Source of the DNA: Veillonella rodentium
GTDB lineage: Bacteria > Bacillota > Negativicutes > Veillonellales > Veillonellaceae
Reading direction: 5' to 3'
NCBI RefSeq assembly: GCF_900187285.1
Contig: NZ_LT906470.1
Coordinates: 1,746,001-1,810,000, forward strand
DNA length: 64,000 bases
Position 1 is the first letter of the stretch, and each line of letters begins with the position of its first letter. The notes under the pieces were generated by a model. It had not been told where the DNA came from, searched no databases, and saw only the letters and a list, made by a program, of their open reading frames with translations. This document shows, in pieces, positions 57,311 to 64,000 of this stretch. The position numbers and the translations under genes are program-made.

Positions 57311-57867
57311 CTAGAACGCGGGAATGATTGCTCCGCTGTAATGTTCCTGAATAAATTTCTTAACCTCAGGAGATTGTAATGCTTTCGCCAGTTTCTTAAT
57401 AGACTCCTTATTTTCGTCCCCCGGGTTTACGGAAAGAAGATTTGCATATGGAGAGTCCGCCTTTTCTACGAACAGACCATCCTTTGTAGGGTTAAGGCCT
57501 GCCGGCAATGCATAGTTTGCATTGATAACAGCCGCATCCAAATCTTGAATCGAACGAGGTATTTGAGCCGCTTTCAACTCTACAATTTGGATATTTTTCG
57601 GATTGCTCGTCACATCAAACGGTGTATTAGTCAAACCCGTCGGATCCTTCAATGTTACAAGGCCCGCACTTTGCAATAAGAGAAGTGCGCGGGCACTATT
57701 CGTCGGGTCGGATGGAATAGCAACCTTTGCTCCATTCGGTAAGTCTTTTAAATCTGTAATCTTTTTAGAATAAATTGCCAAAGGTTCAATGTGAACCGGT
57801 GCCAAACTTACAAAGTTCGTCCCATGGTCACGGTTGAAATTATTTTGATACGGAATATTCGCAAAGA
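57311..57867 (-). pseudogene. metQ/NLPA-lipoprotein fragment (N-terminus deleted)
   Basis: The frame encodes the C-terminal two thirds of a methionine-binding lipoprotein (APVHIEPLAIYSKKI, VAIPSDPTNSARALLLLQ, VINANYALPAGL, SPEVKKFIQEHYSGAIIPAF). Homology continues upstream of the first usable ATG (NIPYQNNFNRDHGTNFVS in frame) and then stops near 57867, where an in-frame TAG follows. The signal peptide and about 90 residues are missing, and no metN or metI genes are nearby. It is a remnant, probably left by a deletion that brought cobT next to it. Confidence 0.8.
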
Positions 57868-57904
57868 ATATACAGAAGGATAACTAATATCTATAACCAC
57901 ATAT

Positions 57905-58942
57905 TTACAGTTTCATCAAATCCGCCATCGTGCCTACACTGACAAACATATATTGTATTGTTTTCAACAGTTGCACCATCAAAATAGCTCCTGTGCCTTC
58001 GCCCATCGCCATCTGAGCCTGTATCGGCACCATATCCCGACTAAGTCCTAACTCCGCAAGGGCCAGCTCCATACCGGGTTCACGAGAAAAATGGGACGGC
58101 AAGGCATAGGCTTTCACCATCGCATTTAAACGCACCGCACACGCTGCCGCCACAGCTGATATGAAACCATCGATAACAAAGGGACAGCGCAATTCTGTAC
58201 AGGCTATCATCGCCCCTGTCATAGCGGCAATGTCAAAGCCGCCCACATGAGCCACAATCTGATGAACTCTATTGATTTCATTACTCGCCGTAAAATATTC
58301 TTTATGTTTCTCAAGTACAGAACAGACGAAATCAATTTTTCGCTTCATCAAATCCGGCTTATCAGGCCATGACCCGGGACCTACCGTGTTTTCAGGCTCG
58401 ACGCCCAGCAGTGCGGATAACACACAAGCGGACGTAGTCGTATTGCCCAGCCCCATTTCACCAAAGGAAAATAGATTAGCCCCCTGCTCTGCATAATGCC
58501 GAACCCGTTCATAGCCGGCCTGAAAGGCGCGATTAAATTCCTCTTTTGACATAGCGCTATGATGCAAAATATTCTTCGTCCCCTTCGCCACCTTACAATC
58601 TATGCCGATGCCTTCATCACAAGCGATTCCCACATCGACAACCTCATAGGGAATATGATTAAATTTGCAGAAATGAGTAACCGCCGTATTGCCCAGCACC
58701 ATATTTCTGGACTGCTTTTGAGTCACCTCATAATTGTAGCCTACGCACCCCTCCATATTGCATCCGTTATCGGCTGCAAAAATGATATGTTGCGGTCGAA
58801 CAGCTCCGTCAATGCGCCCCCAAGCCGTACAAATCCTACGGAAATATGCTTCCCATAAACCGAGACCGCCCGGAATGAGGCACTTCGACTGAATAAATTT
58901 ATTCAATTGTTGCTCTATAGGTGTTGTTACTTTATCTTTCAT
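57905..58942 (-). CDS. cobT: Nicotinate-nucleotide:dimethylbenzimidazole phosphoribosyltransferase (CobT family, divergent)
   Basis: Activates the lower-ligand base of cobamides by transferring ribose phosphate from nicotinate mononucleotide. The 345-residue protein has GEMGLGNTTTS, GGFDIAAMTGAM, FVIDGFISAVAA and the catalytic Glu in MGEGTGAI. The usual ADHGV..EGVS motif is altered to ADNGCNMEGCVGYN, which may change the base it accepts. Related ArsA/ArsB proteins of Sporomusa handle phenolic bases; here a single gene stands alone, without other cob genes or a riboswitch. The upstream ribosome site is weak. Confidence 0.88.
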   Translation of the reverse strand: MKDKVTTPIEQQLNKFIQSKCLIPGGLGLWEAYFRRICTAWGRIDGAVRPQHIIFAADNGCNMEGCVGYNYEVTQKQSRNMVLGNTAVTHFCKFNHIPYEVVDVGIACDEGIGIDCKVAKGTKNILHHSAMSKEEFNRAFQAGYERVRHYAEQGANLFSFGEMGLGNTTTSACVLSALLGVEPENTVGPGSWPDKPDLMKRKIDFVCSVLEKHKEYFTASNEINRVHQIVAHVGGFDIAAMTGAMIACTELRCPFVIDGFISAVAAACAVRLNAMVKAYALPSHFSREPGMELALAELGLSRDMVPIQAQMAMGEGTGAILMVQLLKTIQYMFVSVGTMADLMKL

Positions 58943-59244
58943 GCTATTTTCAGACCGTAATATACCGACCGGCCTTCTATTCCTTCGACATTATTTTATA
59001 TGAAAGTATATCACAGATGATATAGCCAGCAATATGACTATTTACTAGTATTCCGTTTATGTTTACATTCTACCTTTAAATACTTATTACGTCACAAAAA
59101 GGTTATTCCCATAACAGAATAACCTTTTTTGTGTGCGTACATCATTATATTTGTTCTTCAATATATTTATATACTTAATATCTATATACGCATCTACGCA
59201 CCTCTATACATCAGTATATAAATATATTCTACTTAACGTCTAAT
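58943..59244. other. Gap between cobT and the symporter gene
   Basis: Contains the terminator at 59096-59129 and AT-rich sequence. No riboswitch-like leader is visible ahead of cobT. Confidence 0.4.
59096..59129 (-). terminator. Intrinsic terminator of the symporter gene
   Basis: Perfect 13-bp stem AAAAAGGTTATTC with its complement, 8-base loop, and T run on the minus strand; works in either direction. Confidence 0.8.
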
Positions 59245-60561
59245 TTATACGCCTTGAAATTGAGGCATATCTCCATCGGAGTCGTCCAGCTTACCTTGAA
59301 GATCATGGTCAACCATCGCGCATACGGATGCATCGGACCAAACGTTTTCAGCGGTTTCAATCATATCGATAATGGTATAAATCGGCAAGATGATACCGAG
59401 CAGTCCGATTGGAGCACCGATTGAACTCATCAAGGATAAGGTCAGGAAATAGCATCCCATCGGAACCCCCGCATTACCGATAGCGGCAAGAACGGCAATA
59501 AATAGCCATGCCACCATCGTGCCGATGGTCAACTCAATACCCGCATTTTGCATTACAAACAGGGATGTAACGAGTATGAAAGCTGCACAGCCGTTCATAT
59601 TGATGGTTGTACAGATCGGCAGTACGAAGCGCGCCACTGCAGGATGTGCTTTCAGATTATCCTCGGCGGACGCCAATGTTACAGGCAATGTTGCGGCCGA
59701 TGATTTTGTAAATAATGCAACCGCTACGGCCGGAGACATCTTACGAAATACGTCAACCGGGTTTAAACCGCGGAACAGTAGAAACAACGGGATTACGATA
59801 AAGAATTGAATTAAGTTCCCGCCGATAACAACAGCGGTGTATTTACCTAATGCACCTACGATGACACCGGCCTCAATTTGTGCGGACAATTGCCCCGCAA
59901 AGGCAAGAATACCGATCGGCAACACATAAAGCAATGCTTTAATCAAGGTGAACAATAATTCCTGTAAACCGAACAAGACTTTCAATACCGCCTCGCGACC
60001 TTCCGTACGAGGCATAAAAGCAAAAGCCAGACCGACAGAAGCGGAAATGAACATCACGGACAATACATTTGCCTGCAGGTACGGTTGCAAGATATTGTTA
60101 GGGATTACGGATAAGAAGTGATCGTAATACGTTACGGCGCCCAATTTTTCAGGCACCTGAGCCGCCCCTGCGCCGATTACATCCAATGGTAAATTACCCG
60201 GCGCAATCCAGAGATACAAGCCGAGACCGACGGCGGCGGCACAAATTGTAGTCAACAACGTATAAACTACAGCATGACCGAAGATACGGCCCGTATCCTT
60301 TTTAGCGCCCAGCATAGACAATGTGGTAATAACCGCTAATGATACGGTCGGTATCGCAATAAACTGGAACAACCGCGTAAACACAGCGGCAATGAAATTG
60401 AAAAGATCATTGAGCACAGGAATATGCTGCCAGCCCAGGATGGCGCCAATGATGAGCGCCCCCATCCACAAGATAAACTGGCGCAACTTACCTTGGCCTC
60501 GACTCTTTAAGGTAATCTCCTGCGCTAAGGCATCAACTTTTTTATTATTCTGCTCTACCAT
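59245..60561 (-). CDS. Dicarboxylate/amino acid:cation symporter (DAACS family)
   Basis: Elevator-type Na+- or H+-coupled importer of glutamate, aspartate or C4-dicarboxylates, 438 residues. Visible features: FIAIPTVSLAVITTLSMLG, the serine-rich re-entrant loop FTKSSAATLPVTL, the TM7 motif NMNGCAAFILV (NMDGT in glutamate carriers) and GNAGVPMGCYFLTLSLM. The start at 60561 has GAGGTG upstream. Changes at the NMDGT position (NMNGC) suggest altered cation or substrate preference. Confidence 0.88.
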   Translation of the reverse strand: MVEQNNKKVDALAQEITLKSRGQGKLRQFILWMGALIIGAILGWQHIPVLNDLFNFIAAVFTRLFQFIAIPTVSLAVITTLSMLGAKKDTGRIFGHAVVYTLLTTICAAAVGLGLYLWIAPGNLPLDVIGAGAAQVPEKLGAVTYYDHFLSVIPNNILQPYLQANVLSVMFISASVGLAFAFMPRTEGREAVLKVLFGLQELLFTLIKALLYVLPIGILAFAGQLSAQIEAGVIVGALGKYTAVVIGGNLIQFFIVIPLFLLFRGLNPVDVFRKMSPAVAVALFTKSSAATLPVTLASAEDNLKAHPAVARFVLPICTTINMNGCAAFILVTSLFVMQNAGIELTIGTMVAWLFIAVLAAIGNAGVPMGCYFLTLSLMSSIGAPIGLLGIILPIYTIIDMIETAENVWSDASVCAMVDHDLQGKLDDSDGDMPQFQGV

Positions 60562-60693
60562 AAAACACCTCACAATAAACTACTAAGAGAGACTATAAAA
60601 CTCCAATCCTATAAACCGGAAACCATAAATTTTTCGGTCTCTTTGTAAAACCCATTATAAAGATATGCTTTAATGATGTCAATAATAACAAAA

Positions 60694-61866
60694 TCACATC
60701 ATTTTCTCATACAACATTTCAATATCCTCACGGCTCACATCAGCCATAGTATTTGCCAGATTCCCCGCCGCTACGACGTATACATTATCGACGAGCCAGG
60801 AGATATCCTGTTTGGTAAATCCTAGTTTCGTAAGGTTCGTCGTTAAGTCCAGCTCATTCACCACGCTTCGTAATGCCTCACCGAGTTCAGATCCGTCCCC
60901 ATGATTAAAAATACATGCTAAAGCACCAAACTTCTCCGGATTCCCGTTCCATGTATAGTCCACCACAACAGGTTCAATCACGGCCAGACCGACGCCATGC
61001 GTAATATCTTTAAGACCACTGGCCGGATGCTCCATGCCGTGTCCAAGTGTTACACCGGCCGTATTGATGACCATACCGCCGATTGTGCTGGCAAGGGTTA
61101 CCGATTCCCACGCATGTTTACATTGTTCATCAGATAGTGTACCGGCCTGTCCGTTAGCAACGGCTTTCACATGACGATAAAGAGGCACCAGGTATTGTGC
61201 CAACAATGTTACCGCATGGTGTGCCAACGCATCCGTAAAAGGCTGCGCCGTTTTCGACGTGTACGCCTCGATGTTATGACACAACGCATCAAATCCGACA
61301 GATGCCAATATATGCGGCGGCATCGTTCCCATTACACCGGGATCCACTATGGATACCTTCGGTACGATGGTATTGCAACGCAAGGATTTTTTATCACCCG
61401 TCTCCGGATTCGTCAATACGCCAAAGCCGTTCCCTTCAGATCCCGTGCCACATGTCGTCGGGATGACTACGAGGGGAAGTGCATTCTCACTCGTTTTCCG
61501 ATTGAAAATATAATCGTTAATATCCCCGTCGTTCACCGCCATGAAGGCAATGCCTTTTGCACAGTCCATGATAGATCCCCCACCGATAGCGAGGACCATG
61601 TCACATTCTTCAGACTTGGCTAATGCGGCGCCGTCCAAAGCCGTCGTTGTCAACGGATTAGCATCGACCTTGTCAAACAATACATGATCAATATGTGCCG
61701 CATCAAGCTTTGCCACTACGCGATCATATAAACCGGACTTTTTGGCACTGGTCCGCCCCGTCACGATGAGTGCTTTGTTGCCGTATGCTTTCACATACTC
61801 GGAAACACTGTCCACCTTGTTCCAACCGAATTCAATATGCACCGGCAAAAAATATGAAAACTCCAT
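60694..61866 (-). CDS. Iron-containing alcohol dehydrogenase (butanol-dehydrogenase-like)
   Basis: NAD(P)H-dependent metal alcohol dehydrogenase, 390 residues. It has the nucleotide motif LAIGGGSIMDCAKGIAF, PTTCGTGSEGNGFGVL and the metal-ligand region with Asp/His in GFDALCHNIEAYTSK and GHGMEHPASG. The pattern fits the YqhD/BdhA-type group that reduces short aldehydes; the physiological substrate is unknown. AGAGG precedes the ATG. It is unlike the glycerol-dehydrogenase type at 42464-43537. Confidence 0.9.
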   Translation of the reverse strand: MEFSYFLPVHIEFGWNKVDSVSEYVKAYGNKALIVTGRTSAKKSGLYDRVVAKLDAAHIDHVLFDKVDANPLTTTALDGAALAKSEECDMVLAIGGGSIMDCAKGIAFMAVNDGDINDYIFNRKTSENALPLVVIPTTCGTGSEGNGFGVLTNPETGDKKSLRCNTIVPKVSIVDPGVMGTMPPHILASVGFDALCHNIEAYTSKTAQPFTDALAHHAVTLLAQYLVPLYRHVKAVANGQAGTLSDEQCKHAWESVTLASTIGGMVINTAGVTLGHGMEHPASGLKDITHGVGLAVIEPVVVDYTWNGNPEKFGALACIFNHGDGSELGEALRSVVNELDLTTNLTKLGFTKQDISWLVDNVYVVAAGNLANTMADVSREDIEMLYEKMM

Positions 61867-62021
61867 TGCGCTACCTCTTTTCTATTAACATCCATGTCTT
61901 ACCGCTATTGTAATGTAATTCACTATACATGTAAAACCTCAAAAATCTCATAGGACTTTCACCACAAAACAAGTATACTATGTATAAGCTGGAGACTATA
62001 TGTTTAGAAGGAGAACAACCT

Positions 62022-63575
62022 ATGAAATTTGCACTGACGCATTTATGGTCATCATTGAAAAACCTGGCAAAAGATTCGCCCCTGTTATTAATTCTGATCA
62101 TTCTGTTTTCTTGCACGCCGTTCTACATTAATACTGACTGGTTTGCCCAGATAGATACTATATTCTACGTAATGTATTCGGTCATCATCATATTACAATC
62201 ATATATAACGCGCGAACGAAGGTATTCCCTATTATTCACCATAGTCAGTATTATCATCGCCGCAGGATTACATACAATTTATAAAACATACCAGGATATA
62301 CCTGGCATTAAAATGGCCATCGAAAACATGACAGCCCTCTGGCTGTATTCCATGATTACCCTCTATTTCACGTCCGCCGACGGCCACTATATAGGGGAAA
62401 TCATCAATCGGCTCAAGCGTATCGGTATCACCATCGTTTCCTCCCTGCTGTACAACATCATCATTGCCATGAGTTTGTGGTTCTTATATATCATTTTAGG
62501 CGATGTCTTTCCCTTTAAGGAGGCCACGTTCAAGGTATTGGTATCAATCAACCTGTTTATCTGTACGACCATGATCTGCTCGTACAGGGAATCCCCTGAA
62601 GGTCCTCCCGAACCGGGTTCATTCTTTACCGTTGTGTTCGGCGTTATTATCCCTAAGGCGTCAATCATAACGGGCATCCTTGCGAACATCTATCTAGTTT
62701 TAATTCTGTTGGGTCTTCGCGATGACACGCGATTCCTCTACACATATTATCCGTATGTGTCGCTGTTCTATCTGTTCTACTTGGCCAGTTTCAGATCTAC
62801 TGAAAGAAGCAAAACACAGCAGCTGCTCTGTTTCTTTTTCATTACGTTGACACTGTTGTGCTTATGCCTCATCGGCAAACGCGTTATTAATGAACCTGTG
62901 CTTTGGCTCAACACGATTTACGTTGCCGCCTTCAACTTGATTTTCCTCGCCTACAACCTCTATTCCCTTGTAAAACGATTAACGCCGTCAGTACATACGT
63001 CTATCATGGCACTCGCGTTAGGGGCTGTCCTCTTAATGCCTGTCATAGGTTACACATCCTATATGAAATTTACCACCTACGATTACGATGGTGAAAGCTG
63101 GCAGCCGCATCTGGATATTGCCAGAACCTTCTCACCGGATTACAGTGCCTACAAAGTACAAAAAGACGATGAAATGAAAGCGAAACAGGAGGAATCTGAA
63201 AATACGATCAAGCTGCAAACAATCAACTTCAAAGCGATTGAGCAGCCCGAGATTGTTTCCATCGGGGACTACAATAATTTCATTTCCCATATCGAATTGA
63301 AATTATATGAGCCCACCACACGTACAGCGGAAACAGCTACTGTCGACTTCAGTACAATCAAATTCAATCTGGTCAATGACGGGAAGGATTTAGAGGTATT
63401 TTTACCGAACGGCATCATGGAAACTCACCATATCTATGATACGCTCCTTACTATCGACAAAAATTCTACAAAACCGGTCGTTATTGAAGGTACCGACTAT
63501 AGACTTTATATCTATTCCTACTTCTTTAACGAGTACGGAACGCGTAGCATTACATTTAGTGTATTATACAAATAA
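62022..63575 (+). CDS. Polytopic membrane protein, probably DUF4153 family
   Basis: 517 residues from the ATG at 62022 (AAGGAG eight bases upstream). About eleven hydrophobic segments fill residues 20-365 (for example LLLILIILFSCTPFYI and GLYLV-type helices), followed by a soluble C-terminal domain of about 150 residues that should face outward. The arrangement and the YYPYVSLFYLFYLASF region fit DUF4153 membrane proteins; the assignment is by pattern only and function is unknown. Confidence 0.6.
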   Translation: MKFALTHLWSSLKNLAKDSPLLLILIILFSCTPFYINTDWFAQIDTIFYVMYSVIIILQSYITRERRYSLLFTIVSIIIAAGLHTIYKTYQDIPGIKMAIENMTALWLYSMITLYFTSADGHYIGEIINRLKRIGITIVSSLLYNIIIAMSLWFLYIILGDVFPFKEATFKVLVSINLFICTTMICSYRESPEGPPEPGSFFTVVFGVIIPKASIITGILANIYLVLILLGLRDDTRFLYTYYPYVSLFYLFYLASFRSTERSKTQQLLCFFFITLTLLCLCLIGKRVINEPVLWLNTIYVAAFNLIFLAYNLYSLVKRLTPSVHTSIMALALGAVLLMPVIGYTSYMKFTTYDYDGESWQPHLDIARTFSPDYSAYKVQKDDEMKAKQEESENTIKLQTINFKAIEQPEIVSIGDYNNFISHIELKLYEPTTRTAETATVDFSTIKFNLVNDGKDLEVFLPNGIMETHHIYDTLLTIDKNSTKPVVIEGTDYRLYIYSYFFNEYGTRSITFSVLYK

Positions 63576-63651
63576 GTGATTCTACCTGACATTCTCAATC
63601 TATATCGATTACTGTGAATTAACTTTATTGATATTTTTCTAAATGTCAATA

Positions 63652-63680
63652 TTGAATATATAGAATTTTTTCGCTATAAT
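63652..63680 (+). promoter_or_regulatory. Sigma-A-type promoter upstream of nrdA
   Basis: TTGAAT (63652-63657), exactly 17 bases, TATAAT (63675-63680). This is the best promoter match in the window. Transcription would start near 63687. Confidence 0.7.
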
Positions 63681-63704
63681 CGTAACATACTGTATAAACC
63701 AAGT

Positions 63705-63734
63705 AAGAAAACTACCATATATAGTAGTTTTCTT
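63705..63734 (+). terminator. Terminator or attenuator in the nrdA leader
   Basis: Perfect 11-bp stem AAGAAAACTAC with its complement, 8-base loop, followed by ATTTTTC. It lies only about 20 bases after the predicted start of transcription and 99 bases before nrdA. Confidence 0.7.
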
Positions 63735-63832
63735 ATTTTTCTGATTAGACTTTCATTAAAGATAATTTATATTTTTCAGTCTAATCTTATGTATGCTTTA
63801 AATAACAGTTTTAAGACGTAAGGGGAACCATA

Positions 63833-64000
63833 ATGGAGATTATGATCAAGAAACGGGATGGCCACGTCGAGCCGTTATCCGTTGAAAAAACGAAACGCAT
63901 GATTGCCTTCGCATGTTTGGGGCTAGACTCTTGTGATCCGCTTGAACTGGAAATGGATGCGAAATTACAGTTCGTTGACGGCATGACCACCAAGGAAATT
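63833..64000 (+). CDS. nrdA: Class I ribonucleotide reductase alpha subunit (partial, N-terminus only)
   Basis: Only the first 56 codons are in the window. They form the start of an ATP-cone: IKKRDGHVEPLSVEKTKRMI, and LQFVDGMTTKEI, which parallels IQFYDGIKTSDI in E. coli NrdA. The ATP-cone binds ATP/dATP to set overall activity. NrdD or another ATP-cone protein is possible, but the match around the second segment favours NrdA. AAGGGG lies seven bases before the ATG. Confidence 0.75.
   Translation, partial: MEIMIKKRDGHVEPLSVEKTKRMIAFACLGLDSCDPLELEMDAKLQFVDGMTTKEI

Noticed and set aside
57905-59100. Second cobalamin riboswitch upstream of cobT
   Set aside because: The leader lacks the B12-box, GGTG and GTCAG elements seen at 6433-6592.
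61871-62116. 81-codon minus-strand frame
   Set aside because: Overlaps the start of the membrane-protein gene at 62022, which has a good ribosome site; no recognisable domain.

Overview
The window comes from a Negativicutes genome, most probably Veillonella. Its housekeeping genes are of Firmicutes type (a DUF1934/YwiB gene overlapping argS, a DUF1653 gene, an Rrf2-cysK pair, a CsoR-type repressor), yet it also encodes outer-membrane machinery (a TpsB/CdiB-type transporter with its TpsA/CdiA exoprotein). It carries a lactate-use module (Ldh-family dehydrogenase and L-lactate permease), a PotE-type putrescine/ornithine antiporter and a giant 2-hydroxyacyl-CoA dehydratase activase. The genus call is inference from gene content; no rRNA or tRNA gene was seen, and no CRISPR array or insertion sequence.

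Layout. 1-6600: a minus-strand Dpp/Nik-type ABC operon (two permeases, a lipoprotein binding protein, two ATPases) preceded by a cobalamin riboswitch and an intrinsic terminator, and followed, after its own terminator, by a second binding-protein paralogue cut by the window edge. 6.7-11.2 kb: potE, then argG-argH. 11.4-20.3 kb: an accessory two-partner secretion locus (CdiB-like transporter, 2068-residue CdiA-like exoprotein, and a membrane-anchored candidate immunity protein fused by TAATG overlap). 20.5-29.7 kb: a monofunctional transglycosylase, a CsoR-type repressor, ptsI-ptsH, dapF, an NhaC-type antiporter, and fruK-fruA. Together ptsI, ptsH, fruA and fruK make a complete route from external fructose to fructose-1,6-bisphosphate. 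29.9-33.3 kb: a secreted 1145-residue protein with a long alanine/glutamine/glutamate coiled-coil stalk and a C-terminal subtype-B tannase domain.

33.5-47.1 kb is mostly core metabolism on the minus strand: Rrf2 regulator-cysK, ahpC, argS-pyrG with small partners, a cyclophilin lipoprotein, a GIY-YIG protein, HAD phosphatase, an iron-type alcohol dehydrogenase, brnQ and a stand-alone molybdopterin oxidoreductase. 47.5-52.1 kb reads on the plus strand: the lactate dehydrogenase (with a structured leader), lctP and an MFS exporter. 52.1-52.6 kb holds two long perfect inverted repeats. 52.6-61.9 kb is minus strand again: the activase, a decayed metQ fragment, a divergent cobT, a dicarboxylate/amino-acid symporter and a second iron-type alcohol dehydrogenase. 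The window ends with a DUF4153-like membrane protein and the start of class I nrdA.

The most interesting items are the tannase-on-a-stalk protein, the B12-riboswitch-controlled Dpp/Nik operon, the CdiA C-terminus with its unusual membrane-anchored partner, the tandem-ATPase activase that carries all four cluster cysteines in one chain, and the structured leader RNA ahead of the lactate dehydrogenase gene.
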